Origin: an uncultured Candidatus Melainabacteria bacterium
GTDB lineage: Bacteria > Cyanobacteriota > Vampirovibrionia > Gastranaerophilales > Gastranaerophilaceae
Length of the DNA stretch: 36,884 bases
Direction: 5' to 3'
Assembly: GCA_945910425.1 (NCBI GenBank)
Contig: CAMDYM010000011.1
Span: 1-36,884, forward strand
Positions 23,091-30,359 of the stretch are shown piece by piece. Below the pieces are notes generated by a model that was not told where the DNA came from, searched no databases, and worked only from the letters and a program-made list of their open reading frames with translations. Numbering within the stretch: the stretch's first letter is position 1; every line of letters begins with the position of its first letter. Made by a program: the position numbers and the translations under genes.

Positions 23091-24512
23091 CTATTTGCTT
23101 TTCTTTTCAGGTGACGAAGTAACAGTAGCAACTTCATCAGCAACCCCTGAATCAACTTTACCCAGAATTTGCGGTAATTCAATACCTGCTTGTCCTGCTA
23201 AATCGTGCATTGCAGGAAGAGCCTTAATCAAATCTTTCATAAAATTAGCCGTAGTTGAACCGTTAGCAGAACCTGTTCCGCCATCCCAAACGGTAATCTT
23301 ATCAAATTTGATATTCTTAATTGCTTCAACTTGTTTTGCTACAAGAGTTTCAAGTTTTTCAATCATTAAGAAGCTTGTTGCAATTTCAGGTCTGTTATTG
23401 GAAATTTTAACCAAATCTTCATAACCTTTTGCTTTAGCTTCTAATACAGCCTTAACACCTTCTGCTTCAGCAAAATATTTAGCTTTTATAGCATCAGCCT
23501 GACCTGCTGCGATACGTCTTAATTTTTCAGCCTCAGCATCTGCTTCAACCTGAATTTTAAGTTTTTCAACTTCCTGTCTTGCAAGTTCTTCTTTTTTAAG
23601 TTTTGCTTCTTCCTGTTCTTTTTGAGCTAACAATACATCACGTTGTGCGTTTGCTTTTGCAACTTCACCCTCTCTATAAGCATCAGCCTGTTTAACCGAT
23701 AATGTTGCATTATATTCAGCGATATTAGCTTTTGAAATGTTTTCACCTTCAACCGCTTGAGCTTCAAGCTCTGCGGTTTTAATACGTTGTTCTTTTTCAG
23801 CGTTTGTTCTACCGATTTGAGTTTGAGCCGTTTGTTCCGCTACTTGAACTTCTTTTTCTTTATTTGCGGAAGCTTCACCGACAGCACCGAGTTTTTCTTG
23901 TTGAGCTACTTCAACTTTTGCTTTATTTATAGCTTCTGCTGCCGCTTTTTTACCGATAGCGTCAATATAGCCTGATTCATCCGTAATATCTTTGATGTTT
24001 ACGTTAATGATTTCAAGCCCGATTTTATTAAGCTCGGTATTAACGTTTGCGTTAATTTGTTCCAAGAATTTTTCACGGTCCTGGTTAATTTCTTCAATTG
24101 TCAAAGTTGCAATAGCAAGACGTAATTGACCTAAAATAATATCACTTGCCTGAGTAATAACATCATTTTTAGATAAGCCTAAAAGACGTTCTGCGGCATT
24201 TATCATAATTTTTGGATCTGTTGAAATACCAAACGTAAAAGTTGACGGAACAGCAACACGAATATTACCTTTAGAAAGTGCTCCGCGCAAATCTATATCT
24301 GTTGTCATAGGTTCAAGTGATAACACGCCGTAATCCTGAATTAAAGGAATTACAAAAGTACCGCCGCCATGAACACATTTTGCGGTTCTTTCTTCTCCTG
24401 TTTTACCGTAAACTACAATAATTTTGTTTGAAGGGCATCTTTTATACTGGTTTGCAACAAACATAAATACCGCAACCAGAATTAATGCCAGTGTTAAAAT
24501 CGGTCCGAACAT
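23091..24512 (-). CDS. Flotillin family protein (SPFH domain)
   Basis: The 473-residue protein has one N-terminal membrane helix (about residues 4-22), an SPFH/PHB domain (about 25-190, with GGGTFVIPLIQ and NVNIKDITDESGYIDAIGKKAAAEA), and a long alanine- and glutamate-rich coiled coil (about 190-345, with EA repeats such as AEAEKLRRIAAGQADAIKAKY). The C-terminal tail includes GTGSANGSTTANF. Flotillins oligomerise at the membrane and organise membrane microdomains. Length and order match B. subtilis FloT (YuaG). GAAGGAG precedes the ATG by about 6 bases. The NfeD-like gene lies 25 bases upstream, as in yuaF-floT, and rel precedes that. Confidence 0.93.
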   Translation of the reverse strand: MFGPILTLALILVAVFMFVANQYKRCPSNKIIVVYGKTGEERTAKCVHGGGTFVIPLIQDYGVLSLEPMTTDIDLRGALSKGNIRVAVPSTFTFGISTDPKIMINAAERLLGLSKNDVITQASDIILGQLRLAIATLTIEEINQDREKFLEQINANVNTELNKIGLEIINVNIKDITDESGYIDAIGKKAAAEAINKAKVEVAQQEKLGAVGEASANKEKEVQVAEQTAQTQIGRTNAEKEQRIKTAELEAQAVEGENISKANIAEYNATLSVKQADAYREGEVAKANAQRDVLLAQKEQEEAKLKKEELARQEVEKLKIQVEADAEAEKLRRIAAGQADAIKAKYFAEAEGVKAVLEAKAKGYEDLVKISNNRPEIATSFLMIEKLETLVAKQVEAIKNIKFDKITVWDGGTGSANGSTTANFMKDLIKALPAMHDLAGQAGIELPQILGKVDSGVADEVATVTSSPEKKSK

Positions 24513-24537
24513 TTTTCTCTCCTTCTTTTTGTTCTAA

Positions 24538-25104
24538 TTATTTAACTTTCTCTATATATAACAAATCATCAACAACCTTGACCACCTTAACTTGGTCAAA
24601 TGCTTTAATTTCTTCATCTGTTGCATTCATAGCATTTTCGACAGACAATTTGCCGCAAATTTCTATTTCCACTTGCCCTGCCTCATTTGGCGCAAATGAA
24701 GTATATGCCTTACCAACATGATTTACTGCCGAATTTTTATCTCTGACAACTTTCTTTTCTAATTTCTTTACAAGAAACATTAAAAAAGCGTTCAAAAACA
24801 TAAAACCTAAACCTACGGCAAATGAAATTATAAAAGAAATTAATTGTGATTCTATCCTAAATTGACTGATACAGGTATAGCCCATCCAGCCAAAACCCAT
24901 TAAAAATGCTAAAATTGATTGAATTGATAAGAAATTAAACGAAATATCCGTATCTGTTTCAGTCGTAAAATCAGCCTGAACCTCGCTATCTCCTCCAAAT
25001 AATGAAAAAATTAACAGTTTTATCACAAACAAAATCGTTGCAAAAATTGCTATGTAAAAATAAATTTTAAAAGCATTTTCTATTGTAAATTCAGGTATTA
25101 TCAT
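24538..25104 (-). CDS. NfeD-like membrane protein (YuaF type), flotillin partner
   Basis: The 188-residue protein has about three membrane helices (about residues 14-34, 58-78 and 88-112) and a C-terminal soluble part (about 125-185) with VNHVGKAYTSFAPNEAGQVEI and DQVKVVKVVDDLLYIEKV, which fits the OB-fold of NfeD proteins. NfeD-like proteins are commonly encoded next to flotillins and act with them at the membrane. The flotillin gene follows after 25 bases, and the rel gene ends 21 bases upstream. AGGAG precedes the ATG by about 7 bases. No serine protease domain is present, so this is the short NfeD form. Confidence 0.85.
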   Translation of the reverse strand: MIIPEFTIENAFKIYFYIAIFATILFVIKLLIFSLFGGDSEVQADFTTETDTDISFNFLSIQSILAFLMGFGWMGYTCISQFRIESQLISFIISFAVGLGFMFLNAFLMFLVKKLEKKVVRDKNSAVNHVGKAYTSFAPNEAGQVEIEICGKLSVENAMNATDEEIKAFDQVKVVKVVDDLLYIEKVK

Positions 25105-25125
25105 ATAAAGCTCCTTTTTTAATTA

Positions 25126-27333
25126 TTATTTTTTATCATTCTTTTTTGGTTTAAAATTCTTTTGAGATTTTGGCGCAGAAGATTTTTTCAACATACTTGA
25201 AGATGTTTGAATCCTTTTTACGCTAAAAACATCAGGCAAAGACTGGATACATGCAATAACTTTTTTCAAAGTATCGATATTATCAAGTTCTAAGCCCATT
25301 TCAACGATACCAACATGATTTTTGGTTTTTATAGTCGCATTAACAATATTGGTATTATTATCCGAAACCGCTGAAATAATATCTTTTAACAAACCTAATT
25401 TTTCGGCAGTTTCAATTCTGATAGTTGTTGTATAGGTTTTATTTGTATTAACCCCCGCCCATTTAATATCCATTAAACGCTCATGCGGAATAGTTTCAAG
25501 AGTTTTACAATCCGCTCTGTGGACAGAAACCCCTTTTGAACGGGTTACAACACCAACAATAGGTTCCCCCGGAATTGGAGAACAACACATTGCAAATGAA
25601 TACATCAAGCCTTCCAAACCTTCAATATCTTTTTTGGAAGCCTTTCTTCCTCCCTTATGGAAATTATCTTCAATATTTTTTTCTACAGGCTTTTTAAGTT
25701 TATTTAAAACCTTATTTGTTGTAGTTTCACCATACCCGACAGCCGCAAATAAATCCTCAGCCGATTGATAATTCATTGATTTTGCGACCTTTTCAAATTC
25801 GCCTGTTTTTATGTAATCATCAAATACAGCTTTTGTTAATTCGTGTTCAAGATTAGATTTACCCAACTTAACGTGTTCTTCACGGTTATTTTTCTTAAAC
25901 CATTGTTTTATTTTTTGGGAAGCCTGCTTTGTAACAACAAAAGTTAGCCAATCTAAACGTGGGGACGGGGTTTTTGATGTTAGAATTTCAACAATATCAC
26001 CGTTATTAATCTTTGTATTTAACGGAACAATACGTCCGTTAATTAAAGCACCAACAGTTTTATGACCAACATCGGAGTGAATACGATATGAAAAATCTAC
26101 AGGAGTCGCATCTTTTGGTAAGTCCAAAACATCTCCGCCCGGAGTAAACGCAAAGACCTGATCGGAGAAAAGGTCAAGCTTAACGCTTTTTACGTAATCC
26201 TCTGCGTTTTTCATATCTTTTTCGTATTCTACAAGCTTATGCATCCAGGAAAACTTCAAATCAGAAGCATTATCAGCTTTTTGCGAGCCTTTTTCTTTAT
26301 ATCTCCAGTGAGCGGCAACACCGTACTCTGCAACATGATGCATTTCCCAGGTTCTAATCTGAACTTCCAGAGGTTTTGACCTCGGACCGATAACAGATGT
26401 GTGCAAAGATTGATACATATTACCTTTTGGCATTGCAATATAATCTTTAAAACGTCCGGGAATAGGCTTAAACTGAGAGTGAATCAGACCTAAAACCTCA
26501 TAACATTCCCTCACAGAATCGACAATTACACGAACCGCCGTAATATCATATAAATCATTAAAATTAATATTCTGACGTTTCATTTTAGCATAAATACTGT
26601 AATAATGTTTTGCTCGTCCTGTTATTTGAGCATTAATGCCGCTTTTAGCAACATCCTTTGAAATTTTATCTATTAACAGATTAACGGTTTCTTCTCTGTC
26701 TGCTTTTGTTTGAGCCACAAGCTGAGCAATCTCGTAATATTTTTCAGGATCTAAATAGCGAAGCGATAAATCTTCTAACTCGGCCTTCATTTTATAAATA
26801 CCAAGGCGGTTTGCCAACGGCGCAAAAATATCCAAGGTTTCCTGCGCAATTTTTTTCTGCTTGGACTCTTCCATAAAATTAAGCGTGCGCATATTATGCA
26901 ATCTATCAGCAAGTTTTAGAAAAATCACCCTGATATCGTTTGCCATTGCAATAAATAAACGCCTGAAATTTTCTGCTTGACGCTCTTCTTTGGATTTAAA
27001 CTTTAACTTACCAAGTTTCGTAACCCCCTGAACAAGAGTCAAAACATCCGTACCAAAAAGTTCTTCTATCGTTTCAGGCTTTGTATCGGTATCTTCCAAC
27101 ACATCGTGTAAAAAAGCTGCAATTAGGGTATGTATATCAACTTCTAACCCTGCAAGAATCTTTGCGACCTCGCAAGGATGAATAATATAAGGTTCCCCCG
27201 ACACTCTAAACTGTCCGTCATGAAGCTTTTTTGCAAATTTGTAAGCCTTCTCTACAAGAGCAATATCTTCTTCCGTATGATTTTGCGATAATAAAATTTC
27301 CTTGATATCTTTAAAAATTTCTATGTCTGACAT
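25126..27333 (-). CDS. rel: Bifunctional (p)ppGpp synthetase/hydrolase Rel
   Basis: The 735-residue protein is a full-length Rel/SpoT homologue. The HD hydrolase domain has H52, HD at 76-77 and ED at 80-81 plus LADRLHNMRTL. The synthetase domain has YYSIYAKM, DLYDITAVRVIV, RFKDYIAMPKGNMYQSLHT and LEVQIRTWEMH. RFKD fits the RxKD motif of bifunctional enzymes rather than the acidic motif of synthesis-only RelA. A TGS domain (FAFTPGGDVLDLPKDATPVD), a conserved Cys region (CCSPIPGEPIVGV) and an ACT domain follow. The last 25 residues are strongly basic. It makes and degrades the stringent-response alarmone. No Shine-Dalgarno sequence is seen before the ATG; a weak CATTAT lies 6 bases upstream. 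The NfeD-like and flotillin genes follow in the same direction. Confidence 0.96.
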   Translation of the reverse strand: MSDIEIFKDIKEILLSQNHTEEDIALVEKAYKFAKKLHDGQFRVSGEPYIIHPCEVAKILAGLEVDIHTLIAAFLHDVLEDTDTKPETIEELFGTDVLTLVQGVTKLGKLKFKSKEERQAENFRRLFIAMANDIRVIFLKLADRLHNMRTLNFMEESKQKKIAQETLDIFAPLANRLGIYKMKAELEDLSLRYLDPEKYYEIAQLVAQTKADREETVNLLIDKISKDVAKSGINAQITGRAKHYYSIYAKMKRQNINFNDLYDITAVRVIVDSVRECYEVLGLIHSQFKPIPGRFKDYIAMPKGNMYQSLHTSVIGPRSKPLEVQIRTWEMHHVAEYGVAAHWRYKEKGSQKADNASDLKFSWMHKLVEYEKDMKNAEDYVKSVKLDLFSDQVFAFTPGGDVLDLPKDATPVDFSYRIHSDVGHKTVGALINGRIVPLNTKINNGDIVEILTSKTPSPRLDWLTFVVTKQASQKIKQWFKKNNREEHVKLGKSNLEHELTKAVFDDYIKTGEFEKVAKSMNYQSAEDLFAAVGYGETTTNKVLNKLKKPVEKNIEDNFHKGGRKASKKDIEGLEGLMYSFAMCCSPIPGEPIVGVVTRSKGVSVHRADCKTLETIPHERLMDIKWAGVNTNKTYTTTIRIETAEKLGLLKDIISAVSDNNTNIVNATIKTKNHVGIVEMGLELDNIDTLKKVIACIQSLPDVFSVKRIQTSSSMLKKSSAPKSQKNFKPKKNDKK

Positions 27334-27435
27334 AATAGAATAATGATATAAGTTATATTAATGATTTTCAAGAAAATCAAAAAAATTTCATCTAAAGAGA
27401 TTAGATTTTACATAAATTATTTTATATTTATTTAT

Positions 27436-27501
27436 TGGGTTTTGCACCCAAACCCGCACCAAATATTCTTTTTCTTTGTTGCGATGCAAAGAAAAAGAAT
27501 A
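27436..27501. repeat. Two inverted repeats in the rel/YggU intergenic region
   Basis: TGGGT-TTTGC-ACCCA (27436-27450) is followed by a perfect 15-base pair of arms, TATTCTTTTTCTTTG (27464-27478) and CAAAGAAAAAGAATA (27487-27501), around TTGCGATG. No T-run follows on either side, so terminator function is doubtful. The pattern resembles interspersed intergenic repeats with TTTTTCTTTG/CAAAGAAAAA arms. The 245 bases between rel and the YggU gene hold nothing else recognisable except the promoter at 27562. Confidence 0.55.
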
Positions 27502-27561
27502 CAGGACAAGAAAAAGAAACACGCATTTATATACCAATAAAATAATTTATGTACGATTTTA

Positions 27562-27570
27562 TGTTATACT
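27562..27570 (+). promoter_or_regulatory. Extended -10 of the YggU-family gene
   Basis: TGTTATACT is TG-n followed by a five-of-six match to TATAAT. It ends 7 bases before the ATG at 27578, so the transcript should start at the A of the start codon. No Shine-Dalgarno sequence is present. Confidence 0.5.
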
Positions 27571-27577
27571 CTTATCT

Positions 27578-27865
27578 ATGATTAAACAAACTTCTGACGG
27601 GATAGTTATTAATATAAGAATTTCGCCAAATGCAAAGAAAAACGAAATCATTCGCGACGGTGAAATTATAAAAATAAAAATTGCAACCCAACCAATCGAC
27701 GGGAAAGCTAACAAAGCTTTAATAGAATTTTTATCAAAAAATTTTAAAATCCCGAAAACTTCAATAAAAATTTTAAAAGGCGAAACTTCAAAAGAAAAAA
27801 CCATTCTTTTTATGACTCAGGACCCTGAAAAGTTAAATTTACTTAACAAAATTTTTGGCAACTAG
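27578..27865 (+). CDS. DUF167/YggU family protein
   Basis: The 95-residue protein shows the family layout: GIVINIRISPNAKKNEI, then IKIKIATQPIDGKANKALIEFLSKNF and a closing IKILKGETSKEKTILF. The block QPIDGKANKAL-x-EFLSK is diagnostic. Function is unknown. The frame is open upstream to 27476, but that DNA belongs to the palindrome at 27464-27501, and the extended -10 at 27562-27570 places the true start at the ATG at 27578. Downstream genes follow after 49 bases behind their own Shine-Dalgarno sequence. Confidence 0.88.
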   Translation: MIKQTSDGIVINIRISPNAKKNEIIRDGEIIKIKIATQPIDGKANKALIEFLSKNFKIPKTSIKILKGETSKEKTILFMTQDPEKLNLLNKIFGN

Positions 27866-27914
27866 CAAAATACAAACTTTTCATGTTTATAATACTAACA
27901 AAGGAGAAATAAGA

Positions 27915-28241
27915 ATGCATATAAATAAAATTTCCGCAACAAATTTTGGAAATCTGGCAAAAGGAAGGGCTTACCCTACTCCGGAAAAAAGAGAAAGAAC
28001 ATATAGCTATAATAATGACCTTTCAAAACCAACATCAAAAGAAGAAATGTATATTGACAAAAGGTTAAAAGAGCAAGATGCAAACTTTAAAAAAGCTATA
28101 GAAAAACAAAATGCTCTTATCGGTTCATCTTTGATTGCAATGGTTAACTACCTGAACGGAAATTCTGACGCTAATACAACCAGAGAACTTATTCAAAACA
28201 AACTTATAAAAAAACCAGAACAAGGGAGAATTGAAATCTAA
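27915..28241 (+). CDS. Unknown lineage-type protein (108 aa)
   Basis: I do not recognise a family. The protein starts MHINKISATNFGNLAKGRAYP, an opening with a short N-F-G element that I associate with Gastranaerophilales proteins of unknown role. It is hydrophilic and helical in the middle (YIDKRLKEQDANFKKAIEKQ) and has no membrane segment or signal peptide. AAGGAG at 27901-27906 lies 8 bases before the ATG, which decides the start over the longer frame from 27855. A TATAAT at 27888-27893 could be a -10. The stop overlaps the next start as TAATG, so the two are translated as a pair. Confidence 0.7.
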   Translation: MHINKISATNFGNLAKGRAYPTPEKRERTYSYNNDLSKPTSKEEMYIDKRLKEQDANFKKAIEKQNALIGSSLIAMVNYLNGNSDANTTRELIQNKLIKKPEQGRIEI

Positions 28242-28612
28242 TGAACGTAGCAAAACTAAACCCTATCGGATACGAAGCAAAAACCGAAAAAGGAAACACT
28301 TATAAAAAATCAAATTTATATAAAACTTTAGGAGCCTTATCTTTAGGAACTACATCCGTACTTGCATACACATCCAAAAACCAAATTGTAAAATCACTTA
28401 CTACAGCGTCAATTCTTGACACAATAGAAAGCCTTGCAAAGACTAAAGTATCACCTAAATTAAAACCTTTTGTCTTAGGATTATGTACAGTTGTAGATAT
28501 AGCCGGCGGTGCTTGGTTAGGTTCAACCCTAGACAATTATCTAAGTAAAAATCGTGCAAAAAAAGCTGATGCAGCAGCCGAAGAAGCTTCAAAAGTACAA
28601 ACTCAGGCTTAA
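28241..28612 (+). CDS. Unknown small membrane-associated protein (123 aa)
   Basis: I do not recognise a family. Two moderately hydrophobic stretches are present (about residues 28-45, LYKTLGALSLGTTSVLAY, and 76-97, PFVLGLCTVVDIAGGAWLGS), which may be membrane helices or amphipathic hairpins. The C-terminus is charged and alanine-rich (SKNRAKKADAAAEEASK). The start shares a base with the stop of the preceding gene (TAATG). A larger membrane protein with a similar look follows at 28853, so the three may act together; this is inference from position. Confidence 0.68.
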   Translation: MNVAKLNPIGYEAKTEKGNTYKKSNLYKTLGALSLGTTSVLAYTSKNQIVKSLTTASILDTIESLAKTKVSPKLKPFVLGLCTVVDIAGGAWLGSTLDNYLSKNRAKKADAAAEEASKVQTQA

Positions 28613-28665
28613 GGGTATTTACAAAAAAAATTTTTATACTATACTATTAGTAGAGGGAAATATAA

Positions 28666-28728
28666 ATGACACAAAACTTTTTACAAAAACATCATAAACA
28701 CAATCATATCGACCTGAAGGGGTTGTAG
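28666..28728 (+). CDS. Possible 20-residue His-rich leader peptide
   Basis: ATG at 28666 is preceded by AGAGGG with 8 bases spacing, a better Shine-Dalgarno sequence than many genes here. The peptide is MTQNFLQKHHKHNHIDLKGL, with four His in six residues. It ends at TAG 28726-28728, some 30 bases before a nested hairpin. Its position between two genes and in front of a terminator-like structure is that of a leader peptide or a small-RNA-encoded peptide. A TATACT at 28635-28640 could supply a promoter. No His biosynthesis gene follows, so classical attenuation of a his operon does not explain it. Coding status is uncertain. Confidence 0.35.
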   Translation: MTQNFLQKHHKHNHIDLKGL

Positions 28729-28761
28729 GATTGATGATGCGCTTGTAAAAATAATAAAAAT

Positions 28762-28837
28762 TCAATTCTTTATAAACACAACTTCTTCAGGATATTTAAC
28801 AAAAGCGAAGAAGTTGTTTTATTAGTAAAAGAATTGA
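28762..28837 (+). terminator. Nested hairpin with internal terminator in the 28853 gene leader
   Basis: The outer arms TCAATTCTTT (28762-28771) and AAAGAATTGA (28828-28837) are perfect complements. Inside them ACAACTTCTTC (28778-28788) pairs with GAAGAAGTTGT (28807-28817), followed by TTTATTAG. The inner hairpin plus T-rich tail looks like a Rho-independent terminator. The outer stem ends on GA of GAGG (28836-28839), the only Shine-Dalgarno-like sequence of the gene at 28853, so folding could also hide it. Confidence 0.55.
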
Positions 28838-28852
28838 GGTTAAAAGAAAATA

Positions 28853-30145
28853 ATGACAATTACAAGTATAATATCCGCTATCGGAAATAACAGTACAATT
28901 TACCCGCTATTAGTGCGTGACTGCTTTATAGAAGCCCCGTCAAAGATTTTGATTGCCCGTAAAGAAAACATGAAAGAATCCCGCGAGATTGCAAACGACG
29001 CAACCCGCGAAAGATTTATTGACGAATACTTCACCTCCGCAATCTGGCTTGGCGGAATTCCTGTCACAGAAAAAATTGTTGATAAATTTATTATTAAAAA
29101 AGGCTTTAATCCTGCTGTTAACCTAAATCTGTTTAAAGCAGACAAAACACGCGGTAAAAAATATCAAGGAATTGAATATAATATTAAAAAATTCGGTTCA
29201 ATGGCACAAGAAGATGTACAAAAAGCCGTTGCAGATTTAGTAAAAATAAAAAATAACAAAAGAGGATTTGAAAAACTTCTTACCAAAAAATTTGCAGCTG
29301 CAACAATTATTCCAACCGTGATTATGGGATTCATACTTCCTCCTTTAAATTTTGCATTGACAAGAAAATTACGTAAACAAAAAGAAGCAAACAAACCGCA
29401 AACTAACCAATTCACAAAACCTCGTCCGACATTCAGTGAATTTACGGGAAAAGACATCACATTTACAGGCGGAGCAAATATTATATCAACAATCGCAAAC
29501 TTAAGAACAGTTGATAAAATGGCAATATCAGACGGCGGACTAACAGTCGGAAGAGTTTCAACATCCCGTAACAAAGACGAAGCTTATATGAACGCATTTA
29601 GAATGACTGGTTCAATAATTCTGAACTTTGTAACCCCGGCTTATATTGCAAAAGGTTTAGATAAACTTGCAAAGAAACTGTTTAAAGTTAACGTAGACCT
29701 TGACCCGCTAATTTTAGGAAACAAAGAATTAATTGAAGCAATAAAAGCAGGTACCGTTGAATGCCCGAAAAACGGCAAAGCCCAAACCCTGTTTAATTTT
29801 ATAGATTCTAAACCAACAAGTTTATTCTCTCAATCAGCTCAAAAAATGGGTAAATTAACTTATCTTGACTCAGGAATAAGAGATCCGAGAAGATTTGTAG
29901 ATTTAAAAGACTTACGCAAATTCAGAAGAGAATTTGAGACGTTTATAAACAATGCAGCAGACTCAGGCAACATTGAAAGATTTGCAAGAAAAGCAAAAGC
30001 CGTAAAATGCTTTAATATTCTTGCAAACATAGGTATTTCAAGTTTCTTACTGGCGGTTGCACTGCCAAAAGCTCAGTATTTATTCAATAAAGCCGTAACA
30101 GGTTCTTACCTTGACCCGGGACTTGCAAAAAATAACACAAAATAA
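28853..30145 (+). CDS. Unknown multi-pass membrane protein (430 aa)
   Basis: I do not recognise a family beyond its lineage-type look. Probable membrane segments are at about residues 147-169 (FAAATIIPTVIMGFILPPLN), 251-267 (MTGSIILNFVTPAYIA) and 385-408 (CFNILANIGISSFLLAVALP). A motif ITFTGGANI lies at 202-210, next to LRTVDKMAISDGGLTVGRVSTSRNKDE. The rest is basic. The GAGG before the ATG has a long spacing of 13 bases and is partly in the upstream hairpin stem, so expression may be conditional. It follows two smaller unknown proteins and the leader ORF. Confidence 0.72.
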   Translation: MTITSIISAIGNNSTIYPLLVRDCFIEAPSKILIARKENMKESREIANDATRERFIDEYFTSAIWLGGIPVTEKIVDKFIIKKGFNPAVNLNLFKADKTRGKKYQGIEYNIKKFGSMAQEDVQKAVADLVKIKNNKRGFEKLLTKKFAAATIIPTVIMGFILPPLNFALTRKLRKQKEANKPQTNQFTKPRPTFSEFTGKDITFTGGANIISTIANLRTVDKMAISDGGLTVGRVSTSRNKDEAYMNAFRMTGSIILNFVTPAYIAKGLDKLAKKLFKVNVDLDPLILGNKELIEAIKAGTVECPKNGKAQTLFNFIDSKPTSLFSQSAQKMGKLTYLDSGIRDPRRFVDLKDLRKFRREFETFINNAADSGNIERFARKAKAVKCFNILANIGISSFLLAVALPKAQYLFNKAVTGSYLDPGLAKNNTK

Positions 30146-30182
30146 AGAATTTAAAATTTGATAAAATCCATCATTCCCCCCC

Positions 30183-30211
30183 TATACAAAAATCATTTTA
30201 CATGTTATTAT
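30183..30211 (+). promoter_or_regulatory. Promoter of rny
   Basis: TATACA (30183-30188) and TATTAT (30206-30211) are 17 bases apart, and TGT precedes the -10, making it extended. Transcription would start near 30218, leaving an untranslated leader of about 142 bases before rny. Confidence 0.6.
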
Positions 30212-30217
30212 ATAAAC

Positions 30218-30359
30218 AGATGTAGTAGGAAATATTTTTTGAATATATATGCAATGAGGATTATTTAAACTAAAAACTAAATAAGCGTACGGGTAGGATA
30301 CATGTACCCGGGCATTGCGTGTATTATAAAAAATAGAAAAGGATAAGGTAAATAACTTT
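30218..30359 (+). promoter_or_regulatory. Long 5' leader of rny
   Basis: The leader is AT-rich apart from a GC-rich patch at about 30287-30320. There CGGGTA and TACCCG form a hairpin around GGATACATG, next to GCATTGCG. AAGGT (30345-30349) lies about 10 bases before the rny ATG. No open frame longer than a few codons is present. The leader could be a site for autoregulation by RNase Y cleavage, which is inference. It does not match a riboswitch I recognise. Confidence 0.4.

Noticed and set aside
27420-27510. Possible CRISPR-like or tRNA-like structure at the rel/YggU boundary
   Set aside because: Only one inverted pair is present, no regular spacers or repeated units, and the stem is too AT-rich and lacks tRNA arms.
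27476-27577. Upstream extension of the YggU-family frame
   Set aside because: It starts inside the 15-bp inverted repeat and has no Shine-Dalgarno sequence, while an extended -10 lies right before the ATG at 27578 where family homology begins.
28666-28728. Classical histidine attenuator
   Set aside because: Although the leader peptide has four His, no his biosynthesis or transport gene follows and the His codons are not a continuous run; only a generic leader function is proposed.
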